Both the position numbers and the translations under genes were made by a program. A stretch of DNA of 64,000 bases from Pseudomonadota bacterium. Its GTDB lineage: Bacteria > Myxococcota_A > UBA796 > UBA9615. Numbering within the stretch: position 1 is the stretch's first letter; every line of letters starts with the position of its first letter. Of this stretch, positions 11,436 to 21,977 are shown piece by piece. The stretch covers positions 62,001 through 126,000 of the forward strand of contig JAAESI010000038.1 of the NCBI GenBank assembly GCA_024229515.1, in the 5' to 3' direction. The notes under the pieces were generated by a model, which saw only the letters and a list, made by a program, of their open reading frames with translations, did not search any database and was not told the DNA's origin.

Positions 11436-14246
11436 ATGACCGGCGCCGACCCGATCGAGCGGATCGCGCAAGCCTCCGACGCGGTCGCTCGGATCCTTCG
11501 ACGTCACCCGGATCTCATCGGGGCGCTGACCCCTACGCTGCCCGATCGGGAGGCCCTCCACGCCGAGGTCCACAGCCTCGTCGACGAGGCGCTGACGACG
11601 GACGACCCCGACGCGGCGGTGCGCCGATCGCTCCGGCGGCTCAAGTACCGGGTCGTGGGCGGCTTGATCCTCCGAGACCTCGCCGACGGGGTCGATGGGG
11701 TCGAAGCGATCACCGAGTCGGTCTCCGACCTCGCCGATGCGCTGACCGACGGCGCCATCCGGTACGCCGACGCCCGCACCGCCCGCCGCCACGAGCGTCC
11801 CGATGGCTGGGAGCCGGGGCGTGGCTTCGTCGCCATCGCGATGGGCAAGCACGGCGCGCGGGAGCTCAACTACAGCTCGGATGTCGACCTGATCTGGGTG
11901 ATCGCCGACCGGGCCGGAGCGGACTTCGGCAAGCGTGTCGGCGACGCCGTGGTGGGGGTCCTCGCGGACCGTACCCAGGACGGCTTCTGCTTCCGGGTCG
12001 ACCTCGCCCTCCGGCCCGACGGCCGCGCCGGCCCCCCGACGTCGGCGTTGGTGGCCGCCGAGGAGTACTACCTGACCTACGGGCGCACCTGGGAGCGCGC
12101 GGCGTGGCTCAAGGCGCGACCCTGCGGCGGCGACCTCGAGCTCGGGGAGGAGCTGCTTCGTCGCATCGCGCCGTTCCGGTACCGGCGGTCGATGGACTTC
12201 GGCACGCTCCAGGATCTGGGCGCGATGCGCGACCGGATCAGCGACGCGGCTCGCCGTGGGACCCTGGCCTCGGACCTGAAGCGAGGCCCCGGCGGCATCC
12301 GCGAGGTGGAGTTCCTCGTTCAAGCCCAGCAGTTGGTGTGGGGGGGCCGAGACCCCGAGCTGCGCGTGCCCGGCACCCTGGAGGCGATGCGACGCCTGGA
12401 GGCCCGGTCGGTGCTCCCCGATCACGTCGACAGCGAGCGCCTCGCCGACGCCTACCGCTTCCTCCGGGCGGTGGAGCACCGGCTGCAGTGGGCCGAGGAG
12501 GCGCAGACCCAGAGGCTCCCCCAGGAGTCGGACGCGGCGGGCTGGGCGCGGCTCGCGCGGCTGATGGACTTCGACGATGACGTCGAGGGGTTTGCCGAGA
12601 CGTTGGCCGAGCACCGGGCGGTGATCGAGGCGTCGTGGGCCGGGCTGCTGTCGGGCACCGAGTCGATCTCGACGTCGTTCCCGGCGCTGGTCGACCCCTT
12701 CGCGGAGCCTGAAGAGCGCCGGCGCGATCTCGCCGCCATCGGCTTCGAGAATCCGGAGGTGGCCGACGGCCTGCTCGAGGAGCTGGCCCAGGCGAGCGCC
12801 CGCGGGCGGATGCGGCCCGAGGCATGGCGGCGCTTCGAGCGAGTCGCCCCCCGCCTGCTTCAGCTCGCCGCGACCTCCGCCGATCCCGACGTCGCCCTGG
12901 GCCACCTGCGCACCTTCATCGCCCGCGTGGGGGCTCGCGGTACGACGTACTCGCTGCTGTTGGAGAACCCCCGGGTGATGCAGACCCTGGTCCGGTTGTT
13001 CGCCGAGTCGGGCTACCTCAGCGAGTTGCTGTGCGCCCACCCCGAGCTGTTGGACGCGCTGGTCCTCCGCGGTCGTGGCGGGGCTCCCGGCGAGGAGGCC
13101 CTCCGGGGCCGCCTTCGGGAGCAGCTGGACGCGCGGCAGGATCCCGACGACGCGATGCTCGCGATGCGCACGTTCCACACCTCCGAGCTGCTTCGCGTGG
13201 GGCTCGCGGACCTCACCCAGGACCCCGCCGCAGGAGCGCTCCCCTGCTCGTCGTTGGCCGACCTCGCCCGCGTCTGCGTGGGCGGGGCGGCGGAGCTGGG
13301 GACGCGCCGCATGGTCCCCCGGCACGGGGTCCTGCCCGCGGCCGAGGGCGGTCCCCGCGGCTTCGCGGTGCTCGGGCTCGGGTCGCTGGGCTCAGGTTGG
13401 ATGACGTACGGCTCGGATGTCGACCTCGTCTTCCTCTACGCCGACGACCCCGTCGGAGCCTCCTCGGAGGGCACCCGGCTGCTGGATCCCACGACGTGGT
13501 CGGCCCGCTGGAGCCAGCGGGTCATCACCGCGCTGTCCGCCCCGACCCGCGAGGGCCGCTGCTACGAGGTCGACATGCGGCTGCGGCCGGACGGCTCGGG
13601 CGGCTCGTTGGTGGCATCCGTCAGCAGCTTCGCCGCGTACCTGCGCGACCGCGCCCGCCCCTGGGAGCGGTTGGCGCTCTGCCGGGCGTCGGTGGCGGCC
13701 GCGACGGTGCCCGGGCTGGCGGACTCGGTGCTGGACATGCTCGCGGCGGCGCGGACCCGCGGGCCTGCCTACGGAGCCGAGATCGTCGCCGAAGCGCGCC
13801 GAATGCGAGACCGCCAGGAGCGGGAACTGGCCCGCGAGGGTGGGGGTCGGTTGCACCTCAAGACAGGGCGTGGAGGTCTCACCGATGTTGAGTTCGCGGT
13901 AGCCTGCGTGCAGACCACCCGAACGCCCGGCCACCCTGCGGCCCGGGTGGCAGACCCTCTGGAGGCCCTGGACGTGCTCACGCAGACCGGCGACATCGCC
14001 GCGGACCCCGCCGCCGACCTCGCGCGCGGCTACCGGCTCCTCCGACGGGTCGAGGCCCGCCTGCGGCTGCGCAGCGGGCGTGGTGCCGATCTGTTGCAGT
14101 TTCCCTCGGATGAGGCCGATCGGGTGGCGGCGGCGCTGGCGATGGGGTCGTCGGCGGGCATGCGCAGCGCCATCGAGGAGGCTCGCTCGGGCATCGCCGC
14201 GGCCTCGCGAACGCTCCTGACTGCTGTGGAGACCGCGACGGCATGA
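11436..14246 (+). CDS. glnE: Bifunctional glutamine synthetase adenylyltransferase / adenylyl-removing enzyme
   Basis: Adenylylates and de-adenylylates glutamine synthetase in response to nitrogen status (via PII in enterics). At 936 residues it is close to the usual ~945. Both nucleotidyltransferase cores are visible: N-terminal GKHGARELNYSSDVDLIW (about 137-154, removase half) and C-terminal GLGSLGSGWMTYGSDVDL (about 647, transferase half), each followed by further acidic residues (RVDLALRPDG and EVDMRLRPDG). It begins immediately after the upstream stop and overlaps the next gene by ATGA. Its placement between two DUF4388/TPR genes is unusual. Confidence 0.95.
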   Translation: MTGADPIERIAQASDAVARILRRHPDLIGALTPTLPDREALHAEVHSLVDEALTTDDPDAAVRRSLRRLKYRVVGGLILRDLADGVDGVEAITESVSDLADALTDGAIRYADARTARRHERPDGWEPGRGFVAIAMGKHGARELNYSSDVDLIWVIADRAGADFGKRVGDAVVGVLADRTQDGFCFRVDLALRPDGRAGPPTSALVAAEEYYLTYGRTWERAAWLKARPCGGDLELGEELLRRIAPFRYRRSMDFGTLQDLGAMRDRISDAARRGTLASDLKRGPGGIREVEFLVQAQQLVWGGRDPELRVPGTLEAMRRLEARSVLPDHVDSERLADAYRFLRAVEHRLQWAEEAQTQRLPQESDAAGWARLARLMDFDDDVEGFAETLAEHRAVIEASWAGLLSGTESISTSFPALVDPFAEPEERRRDLAAIGFENPEVADGLLEELAQASARGRMRPEAWRRFERVAPRLLQLAATSADPDVALGHLRTFIARVGARGTTYSLLLENPRVMQTLVRLFAESGYLSELLCAHPELLDALVLRGRGGAPGEEALRGRLREQLDARQDPDDAMLAMRTFHTSELLRVGLADLTQDPAAGALPCSSLADLARVCVGGAAELGTRRMVPRHGVLPAAEGGPRGFAVLGLGSLGSGWMTYGSDVDLVFLYADDPVGASSEGTRLLDPTTWSARWSQRVITALSAPTREGRCYEVDMRLRPDGSGGSLVASVSSFAAYLRDRARPWERLALCRASVAAATVPGLADSVLDMLAAARTRGPAYGAEIVAEARRMRDRQERELAREGGGRLHLKTGRGGLTDVEFAVACVQTTRTPGHPAARVADPLEALDVLTQTGDIAADPAADLARGYRLLRRVEARLRLRSGRGADLLQFPSDEADRVAAALAMGSSAGMRSAIEEARSGIAAASRTLLTAVETATA

Positions 14247-16357
14247 CTACTCCCGTCGTCCTGGCCAGTGGGACCCTCTCGGACACCTCGTTCCTCGACG
14301 TGCTCATGGACGCCTGCGGGCGGGACGAGCCGACCACGGTGGAGGTCGCTCGCGACGCCGGACAGCGATCGTTCTGGTTCCGCGACGGCGAGCTGATGGC
14401 GCTGACCTCTTCGAGTCGAGCCGAAGGCTTCTCCGCGATGCTGGTGAAGCGCAAGAAGCTCCAGCTGTCGGTGGCCAAGTCCATCGAACAGGTGGCCGCC
14501 AAGGATGGGCTCACCCCCGCCCAGGTCATGCTCCGGGATCGGGTGATCCCCGTCCCCGACCTCGTGCGCGAGATCAACCTCTGGGCGACGCTCTTGCTCG
14601 TGGAGAGCTTCGGCTGGCTGGACGCCGACTGGCGCATCTGCGCCGATGAGCCGGGGGAGGCACCGCCGGAGACGCTGCTCAAGCTGAACCTCGTCAACGT
14701 GCTCAAGAAGGGCGTGTTCAAGCGGGTCGAACCGGACGACGTGCGCGCTCTTCTGCGGCCCTACCACCAGCGCAAGCCGCGCAAGACGCAGCCGCCTCCG
14801 CGGACGATCGTGGGGTACGACCTCGACGGGCACCAGCACGCGTTCTGGGAGTCGATCGACGGCGGCCGCACGCTGACCGAGATTCTGCAGTTCTCGCCCA
14901 TCCCCGGGGATGACGCGGTCAAGCTCATCTACCTCCTCCACCGCACCGGAATGCTCACCTTCGCGGACCGCGCCATCGCGGCCCAGAGCGCGCCCGGCAT
15001 GGCCGTGGACGACGTCTGGGGGACCCCGTCGAGCCCCGATGTCGACAGCGACGAGCTCGAACTCGACGAGCCCGAGCCCGCCCCCGCGCCGCCGGCGGCC
15101 CCGCCGCCCTCCGGCACGGGCATCGACATGTCCCAGATTCGCTTCCACCGGAAGTCGGCCGCGGCGACCGAGGACGAGACCGGCACCAGCGGGACCTTCC
15201 ACTCGATCAACCCTCACAGCCGCGAGCCGGTCGCCCAGGTGGGCACCGGGGGCTGGAAGAAGGTCGAGGTCGGCGTCGGCCATGCCGAGGAGGTCACCTC
15301 CGCGGACGAGCCGGGACCGGCGGGAGGCGGCGCCGGGCTGGACAGCCTGTTCGACGGCATGGGCATGCCCAGCGGCGGCGGACCTGCGGCTCCCGGTCCT
15401 CGACCTGGCACCCGGCAGCCCCTCAACGATGTGCCGGATCGGGCGCCGACGCCGCCTCCCCCCAGGAACGACCCGAACGCCCCCCCCGGCGGCGAGGGGC
15501 CGGTCATCGAGCAGGAGGAGTGGGATCGCCTGACGACGAAGGACAAGGACCGCATCCGCCTGATGCGCACCGAGCTCAACAAGATGGCGGAGACGAACTT
15601 CTTCGAGTGGTTCGGGCTCACCCACGAGTCACCCGTCGGGAGCATCAAGAAGGCCTACTTCCAGATGGCCAAGATGTACCATCCGGACTCGCTGCTGGAC
15701 GAGACGGACATCTTCCGGACGATGGCGGAGTCCCTGTTCGCCAACTTCAGCGAGGCCTACGAGACGCTCTCGGACGACGAGGCGCGCGACAAGTACATCC
15801 GCAAGCACATCTTCGGCGAGAAGGACGAGAACGACCTCGCGATGGAGAAGGTCCAGAAGATCCTCGCCGCCGAGAACTCGTTCAAGAAGGGCGTGCGGGC
15901 CCTCGATCGCGGCGGCCTCAAGGACGCGCTGCGCCACTTCAAGGACGCCGTCGAGGGGTACGACGACGAAGCGGAGTACGTCGCCTACTACGGCTACGTG
16001 CTCTTCCGGTCCCGGCTGACGTCCGACCCCGAGGGTGCCGATGAAGGCATCGAGATGATCAAGCAGGCGACCCGGATGAAGCAGATGGCGCCCAGGCCGT
16101 GGCACCTCCTAGGCAAGGCGTACCTGTACAAGAACGAGCCCAAGTCGGCCAAGGCGATGATGCGCAAGGCGCTCAAGCTCAAGCCTGACAGCCCCGAGAT
16201 CCTCCGCGACTACAAGCGCGCCGACGAGACGGACAAAGGCGGCGCCGTCTCCAGCGGTGCCCCCGAGGGGGGCAAGAAGTCGATCTTCGGCACCCTCTTC
16301 GGCAAGAAGAAGGCTGCACCCAAGCCTGCGGACGACGACGACGGTCTGGACTTCTGA
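14243..16357 (+). CDS. DUF4388 protein with J domain and TPR repeats
   Basis: 704 residues. The N-terminus (SGTLSDTSFLDVLMDACGRD...FWFRDGELMALTS) matches DUF4388. A low-complexity Pro/Gly/Asp linker spans about residues 270-430. A J domain follows at about 450-525 (FFEWFGLTHESPVGSIKKAY) with an intact HPD (YHPDSL, about 478-480), the motif that stimulates Hsp70/DnaK ATPase. TPR-like helices fill about 540-670. The C-terminus is Lys/Asp-rich (KKSIFGTLFGKKK). It overlaps the glnE stop (ATGA) and its own stop overlaps the OmpA start (TGATG). It looks like a paralogue of the 9504 protein without the receiver; a DnaK-recruiting scaffold is inferred. Confidence 0.82.
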   Translation: MTTPVVLASGTLSDTSFLDVLMDACGRDEPTTVEVARDAGQRSFWFRDGELMALTSSSRAEGFSAMLVKRKKLQLSVAKSIEQVAAKDGLTPAQVMLRDRVIPVPDLVREINLWATLLLVESFGWLDADWRICADEPGEAPPETLLKLNLVNVLKKGVFKRVEPDDVRALLRPYHQRKPRKTQPPPRTIVGYDLDGHQHAFWESIDGGRTLTEILQFSPIPGDDAVKLIYLLHRTGMLTFADRAIAAQSAPGMAVDDVWGTPSSPDVDSDELELDEPEPAPAPPAAPPPSGTGIDMSQIRFHRKSAAATEDETGTSGTFHSINPHSREPVAQVGTGGWKKVEVGVGHAEEVTSADEPGPAGGGAGLDSLFDGMGMPSGGGPAAPGPRPGTRQPLNDVPDRAPTPPPPRNDPNAPPGGEGPVIEQEEWDRLTTKDKDRIRLMRTELNKMAETNFFEWFGLTHESPVGSIKKAYFQMAKMYHPDSLLDETDIFRTMAESLFANFSEAYETLSDDEARDKYIRKHIFGEKDENDLAMEKVQKILAAENSFKKGVRALDRGGLKDALRHFKDAVEGYDDEAEYVAYYGYVLFRSRLTSDPEGADEGIEMIKQATRMKQMAPRPWHLLGKAYLYKNEPKSAKAMMRKALKLKPDSPEILRDYKRADETDKGGAVSSGAPEGGKKSIFGTLFGKKKAAPKPADDDDGLDF

Positions 16358-17892
16358 TGCGCACGACCCTGCTGACCCTGCTGCTGGTGCTCCTGCCGAC
16401 CTTCGCGTCGGCGCAGATGATTCCCCGCTCGGTCGAGCTGGACGGCTTCGGCGGGTACTACGCCTTCATGTCCCGCGGCGGGTTCGACGAGGACCAGACG
16501 GTCAAGCTCGAGAACATCCGCGACGGACTGACCCTCGGCGGCCGGTTCGGGATCAACTTCACCGAGGTCATCGGCTTCGAGGGATCCGTCGGCGTCATGC
16601 GGGGCCGCACCTTCGATACGCTGCGGCGGGCCTGGTACATCAACGCGCACTTCGACGCGATCTTCCACCTGCCGTTCCCGTACGTGGTCCCCTACTTCGC
16701 CGTCGGCGCCGGCTTCCAGCACTACAACATCCGCGAGGTGTACGCCTCGGGGCAGGGACCCGCGAACCCGGACGACTTCTACCGGGACCCGTATTACGAC
16801 AGCAGCTCGCCGGTGGACGAGAGGAACTACTTCACCTACCGCTCCGCCGACGGTGACTTCCTCATCGACGCCGGTGGCGGCGCCAAGTTCATCCTCGTCC
16901 AGAAGGATGACCCCCGCGCGGGGCTCGCCATGGGGTTGCGGATCGACATTCGCTACAAGGTCTCGATCGGCAACGGCGCGGCCGATGAGGACGGCGTGCC
17001 GACCCTCGAGGTGGACTACGACACGGATGGACGTCCGTTCCCCCGTCGGTACAACGAGCACTTCCACCACGTGGAGCTTGCTGGAGGCGTCTTCGTGAAC
17101 TTCGGCGGCGGCATCGGCCCCGACAGCGATCGCGACGGCATCCCCAACCGCACCGACGAGTGCCCCGACGACCCCGAGGACATCGATCAGTTCGAGGACG
17201 AGGACGGTTGCCCGGACCTGGACAACGACCAGGACGGCGTGCCCGATCTGGACGACGACTGCATCAACGTGCCCGAGGACCGCGACGGCTTCGAGGACCA
17301 CGACGGCTGCCCCGAGCCCGACAACGACCAGGACGGCTTCCTCGACGACGACGACCGCTGCCCCAACGACCCGGAGGACAAGGACGGGTACGAGGACATG
17401 GACGGCTGCCCCGAGCTGGACAACGACCAGGACGGCTTCCTCGACCCGGACGATCGCTGCCCGACGGCGCCGGAGACGTTCAACAGCTACCTCGACGATG
17501 ACGGCTGCCCCGACGAGATCCCGGACGCGCTCCGCCAGTTCGCCGGCGCCATCCCCGCCATCCAGTTCCGGGTCAACAGCGCCGAGCTGCTCCGGTCCGC
17601 GCGGCCGGTGCTCGACAAGGCCGCCAAGGCGCTGACCAAGTACGGCGATCTGCACGTCACCATCGGTGGCCACGCCTCCAGCGAGGGCGACGACGACCAC
17701 AACATGCAGCTCAGCCAGGACCGCGTCGTCACCGTCCGCGAGTACCTCATCGACCGCGGCATCAACCCCGAGCGTTTGACCGCCCGCGGCTACGGCGAGA
17801 CGCGACCGATCGCGGACAACGACACCGAGGAAGGCCGCAAGGCCAACCGCCGCGTCGAGTTCACGCTCAGCGCCCAGGCCGGCCGCCGCTAA
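16357..17892 (+). CDS. OmpA-family outer membrane protein with TSP3 repeats
   Basis: 511 residues. Signal peptide MRTTLLTLLLVLLPTFASAQ, then a ~230-residue region of alternating aromatic/hydrophobic strands typical of an outer-membrane beta-barrel. About four thrombospondin-3-type calcium repeats follow (DSDRDGIPNRTDECPDD, DNDQDGVPDLDDDC and similar). A C-terminal OmpA peptidoglycan-binding domain completes it (IQFRVNSAELL..., LSQDRVVTVREYLIDRGI, ARGYGETRPIADN, RRVEF). It anchors the outer membrane to the wall. The start shares one base with the previous stop, so it belongs to the same operon. Confidence 0.93.
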   Translation: MRTTLLTLLLVLLPTFASAQMIPRSVELDGFGGYYAFMSRGGFDEDQTVKLENIRDGLTLGGRFGINFTEVIGFEGSVGVMRGRTFDTLRRAWYINAHFDAIFHLPFPYVVPYFAVGAGFQHYNIREVYASGQGPANPDDFYRDPYYDSSSPVDERNYFTYRSADGDFLIDAGGGAKFILVQKDDPRAGLAMGLRIDIRYKVSIGNGAADEDGVPTLEVDYDTDGRPFPRRYNEHFHHVELAGGVFVNFGGGIGPDSDRDGIPNRTDECPDDPEDIDQFEDEDGCPDLDNDQDGVPDLDDDCINVPEDRDGFEDHDGCPEPDNDQDGFLDDDDRCPNDPEDKDGYEDMDGCPELDNDQDGFLDPDDRCPTAPETFNSYLDDDGCPDEIPDALRQFAGAIPAIQFRVNSAELLRSARPVLDKAAKALTKYGDLHVTIGGHASSEGDDDHNMQLSQDRVVTVREYLIDRGINPERLTARGYGETRPIADNDTEEGRKANRRVEFTLSAQAGRR

Positions 17893-17924
17893 GGGTCCCC
17901 ACGACCTGGACCGATGAGGTCCCC

Positions 17925-20900
17925 ATGCCTCGCGCGTATATGCCTGTGCTGTGTCTGCTCGTCAGCGCAGCCTGCACCTCCCCCGATTCGGTCGACGGCA
18001 CCGCCGGCTGGGCGGGGCTCGCCGAGGGTGCGACCTGGGTCTGGGACGGCGACGATCGAGACACCCGGGACGTCGCCTGGGCCGACTTCGACGGTGACGG
18101 CGACCTGGATCTGGCGGAGGCGAACCACCCCGACGCGGGCCGTTCGGGAGCCGACCGCGTCTGGATCAACGACGGCGCCGGCGTCCTCACCGAAGCGTGG
18201 ACGAGCGAACACAACGAGTCCACCGCGTCCCTCGCCTGGGGCGATCTCGACGGCGACGGCTTCGTCGATCTGATCACCGGCGGTGATGGCGGCGTGCGCG
18301 TGCTCGACGGCAGCGCCGGGTTCGCCGAGATCGCCCTCATCGAGCTGACCCAGGTGTACGCCGTCGCCCTCGCCGACGTAGATCTGGACGGCGACCTCGA
18401 CCTCGCCGTGGGCCGCTTCATGCAGCAGAACGAGCTGTACGAGAACGTCGACGGCGCCTTCGGTGCGGAGCGCGTCTGGGAGGAGTCCAGCGCGGACGGC
18501 ACCACGTCGCTGGCGTGGGGCGATATCGACCGCAACGGCGCCCCCGACCTGGTCATCGGAAGCTCGACGTCCTACGAACGCATGTATCGCGGGGGATCGC
18601 TCGACCTGGGCCCCCCGGCTTGGGAGTCGACCGATCTGGAGACCACCTGGAAGGTCGCTTTGGGCGACCTGGACGGCGACGGCTTCCTCGAGCTGGCGCG
18701 CGCCTTGACCGACGGCGCCAACGACGTCATCGACAACCACGGCGGCCAACTGGGGGAGCCCGAGTGGCAGGAGCTGACCTCCTTCCACCACGACAGCCGC
18801 GCGCTCGCCGTGGGCGACTCCGACGGCGACGGCCTGCTCGACCTCGCGGCCGGCGCCTACGCCTGGGAGTACGCCGATCGCGTGTACCTCGGCTCAACCT
18901 CGGAGCCCTGCGGCCTCGAGCAGGGCGCGGGTTGGACCGCGGAGCCCATCAGCAACGGACAGCACGACCAGACCCAGGCCCTCGCCTGGGCCGACTTCGA
19001 CGGCGACGGCGGGCTCGACCTGACGGTCGGCTCGGAGCAGACCCGCGACACCCGGATCTGGGGCAGCACCGGCCTCGGCCTGGCGGACGGTTGGGCCTCC
19101 ATCGAGCCCCTGGACGCCGTCGCCGTGGCCCTCGCGGACGCCGACGGCGATGGCCTCCTCGAGGTGGCGGTGGCGGTGGACGGAACCGGGCGCGAGGCGG
19201 TCTTCGAAGGTGGTCTCGGCGGTCCCGCGACGTCGCCGACCTGGTTGGCCGCGGACTCCCTCGACGCCCACGACGTCGCCTGGGGGGACGCGGACGCCGA
19301 CGGTGATCTGGACCTCGCCGTCGCGCACGCCAGCGGAGCGTCGGTGTTCCGTTGGGACGCCGCCGCGGGAACCCTCGAAGCCGAGCCGGTGTGGTCGATC
19401 ACGGGCTACGCCAGCTGCGTGGAGTTCGTCGACGTCGACGACGACCGGGTGATGGAGTTGGTCATCTGCCGCGCTGGAGTGAGCACCACCCGCATCCACG
19501 AGTGGGTCGGCAGCGCGTACGACGACGGTCAGGCGATCACGGACCTCCAGGGCGCGGTCGACGTAGCCGCCGCGGACCTCGACGGCGACCAACTGCCGGA
19601 GCTGATCTTCGCCTGCGGCTCCTACGGTTCGCGGGGACCTGGCCGGCGCGTGGCTGGATGACAGCTGGCTCCCGACCCTGGATGGCAACGCCTTCAGCGT
19701 GGCCGCGGGACACCTCGGCGACGACGCCACCGCCGACTTCGCCTTCGCATTGGACGGCGCCGCCGACGTCGTCTTCGAGGGCTCCGGCCTAGGGCTCCGC
19801 AACGCTCCCTCGTGGTCCGGCTCCCCCGCCGCCCGCTCGGCTGCGGTGGCCTGGGGTGACGCGGACGGGGACGGCGACGACGACCTCGCCGTGGGCGTCT
19901 CCTGGGATCCCGACGAGGTCTGGCTGAACGACGGCGGCGTGCTCACCCTCGCGTGGACCGGAGGCGCCGACGAGGAGACCACCGACATCGCCTGGGGCGA
20001 CATCGACGACGACGGCGACCTCGACCTCGTCTCGATCGCGGCCCCCGACACGCAGTGGTCGCTCCCCGCCCGGGTGGGCGCGTTCGAGAGTCACCGCCAC
20101 GAGTTGGCTCCTCTGCTCCCCACGAACCCGACCACTGTCTCGGTGGGCTACCCCGGCGTCGGAGGCTGGCGCCCGGACGGCGTCGCCTCGGGCGAACTGC
20201 TCGAGGTCGAGGGTCCCGAGGGGCTGGCCGTCCCGTTCGTGCTCCGCGACCCGGACTCCGACCGCGTGCCCTGGGTGCGCGCGTGGTGGTCCCAGGGCGG
20301 CGCGTGGGAGCCGGTCACCCCGGTGGATCCCGACGCGCTCCTCGAGCTGGAGACCTCCCCCGAAGGGATCTCCCACGAGCTCGCGTGGGACATGGACCTG
20401 GACGGCGTGCTGGCCGAGGCGGTCCGCGTCCGCATCGAGGTCGCCTCCCCCGGCGAAAGCACCATCGCCGTCCCGGTCCAGCGCGCCACCGCCACCGCCG
20501 TCTCCCCCTGGTTCCGAGCCCGCGGCAGCTGCCACCTCGTGGCCGACGTGGACGGCGACGGCTTCCTTCCCTGCGGCACGACGCCCGACAGCGACGACAC
20601 CGATCCGGCCGTGCACCCCGGGGCCGAAGAGCTGCTCTGCGATGCCATCGACCAGGACTGCGACGGTGACGCCGCCGAGTTCGTGGACGCCGACGGCGAC
20701 GGGTTCGACCTCTGCTCGGGCGAGGACTGCGACGACGGCGACGAAGCCGTGCACCCCGACGCGGCCGAGGTCTGCGCTGACGGCCTCGACAGCAACTGCG
20801 ACGGCGCGGGCGGGGCGGACACGGACGACGACAGCGAGTGCTGGTCCAGCTGCACGTGCACCGCCAGCGGCGGCGACTCGGGCAGACCGCTGGTGATGCT

Positions 20901-20967
20901 CCTGCTCGCCCTCGCGGCGCGTCGACGGCGGCTATCGTGTCGCCGATGCGGCTCCGCCTCCTCCTGA
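17925..20967 (+). CDS. Large FG-GAP/VCBS repeat lipoprotein with MopE-like tail and MYXO-CTERM-like end, frameshifted at 19633-19636
   Basis: The first frame (17925-19661) begins with a signal peptide and lipobox SAAC and holds many FG-GAP-like units (DFDGDGDLDLA, DLDGDGFLELA). It runs out at TGA 19661. The +1 frame carries the same repeat pattern without a break (WLDDSWLPTLDGNAFSVAAG) to 20967. Removing one G from the GGGG at 19633-19636 joins them to about 1013 residues. Near the end lie Asp/Cys motifs of MopE type (CDAIDQDCDGD, DGDGFDLC) and a tail with CTCTASGG, a hydrophobic run and RRRR, resembling MYXO-CTERM. Carrying both a lipobox and a C-terminal sorting-like tail is odd. Likely surface-exposed; beta-propeller fold inferred. 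The stop overlaps the next gene's start by 22 bp. Confidence 0.78.
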
Positions 20968-21977
20968 TCGCCGCGGCGGCCCTGCTCCTGGCCGGCTGCC
21001 CCTCCGACGACGACGACGACAGCGCGATCGGTGACGACGACGACACGACCCCCGATCGGGGCCCTTCGCCGTACACCCTGGATGACGTGCTGCAGCTGCA
21101 CCACGTCCAGGCCAAGGGCACCCACAACAGCTACCACGTGGAGCCGGAGAACCCGTTCGACTCCAGCCACCGCTACACCCACGCCCCGCTGGAGGAGCAA
21201 CTGGAGCTCCACGGGGTGCGGCAGTTCGAGCTGGATCTGCACTACCGGACGGGGGAGGGGTTCGAGATCTTCCACCTCCCGATCGTCGACGAGGAGACGA
21301 CCTGCCGGGCGCTCGAGGACTGCCTCGGCGCCATCCGCACGTGGTCGGACGCCAACCCCTGGCACCTGCCGATCATGATCTGGTTCGAGCCCAAGGACGA
21401 CGTCGACGCCATCGACGACACCCTCGCCGAGCTGTCAGGGCGGTGGGAGGAGCTCGACGCGGCCATCCTGGACTCCATCCCACGGAGCCGGATCATCACC
21501 CCCGACGACGTACGCGGGGGCTACGACACGCTCCCCGGAGCCATCGCCGAGCAGGGCTGGCCGACCCTCGGCGAGGTCCGCGGCACGGTGCTGTTCTCGA
21601 TGCTGGACGGCGGCGATCACCGCGACGAGTACGTGGGCGACACCCCGAACCTCGCCGGCAAGCTGATGTTCGTGCACGGCGACGGCGTCGATGCCCCGTT
21701 CTCCGCCACCTTCAAGATGAACGACGGCACCGATCCCGAGGTCGCCGTGCGCGTGGCTGCCGGCTTCCTCGTCACCAGCAACGCGGGCCAGGCCCCCGAC
21801 GGAGACCCCGCCCACTGGAACGCCAGCCTCGAGGGCGGTCCGAACTTCATCAGCACCGACTTCCCCGCCGTGCGGGAGGGCTGGTACGCCGAGATCCCCG
21901 AGGGGGCCCCGGCGCGGTGCAACCCGGTCAGCGCGCCGGCCGAGTGCACCCCTGCCGAGGTGGAGAACCTCCCCTAG
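20946..21977 (+). CDS. Lipoprotein related to calcium-dependent phosphoinositide phospholipase C
   Basis: 343 residues with lipobox LLLAGC (Cys18) followed by an Asp tract (PSDDDDDSAIGDDDD). The catalytic domain has the TIM-barrel PLC-X hallmarks: KGTHNSYH with His60, FELDLHY, and second His110 (FEIFHLP). It then shows WFEPKDD and STDFP near the end, as in the bacterial PI-PLC-C1 family. It would cleave a phosphodiester of phosphoinositide-like or other glycerophospholipids; the substrate is not determinable. The stop TAG is the last three bases of CTAG at 21974-21977, exactly where the insertion sequence begins. Confidence 0.85.
   Translation: MRLRLLLIAAAALLLAGCPSDDDDDSAIGDDDDTTPDRGPSPYTLDDVLQLHHVQAKGTHNSYHVEPENPFDSSHRYTHAPLEEQLELHGVRQFELDLHYRTGEGFEIFHLPIVDEETTCRALEDCLGAIRTWSDANPWHLPIMIWFEPKDDVDAIDDTLAELSGRWEELDAAILDSIPRSRIITPDDVRGGYDTLPGAIAEQGWPTLGEVRGTVLFSMLDGGDHRDEYVGDTPNLAGKLMFVHGDGVDAPFSATFKMNDGTDPEVAVRVAAGFLVTSNAGQAPDGDPAHWNASLEGGPNFISTDFPAVREGWYAEIPEGAPARCNPVSAPAECTPAEVENLP

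Noticed and set aside
9486-13325. 1279-codon open frame on the minus strand
   Set aside because: Antisense to the receiver protein and glnE, both clearly real; composition is Arg/Gly/Val/Leu shadow typical of high-GC DNA.
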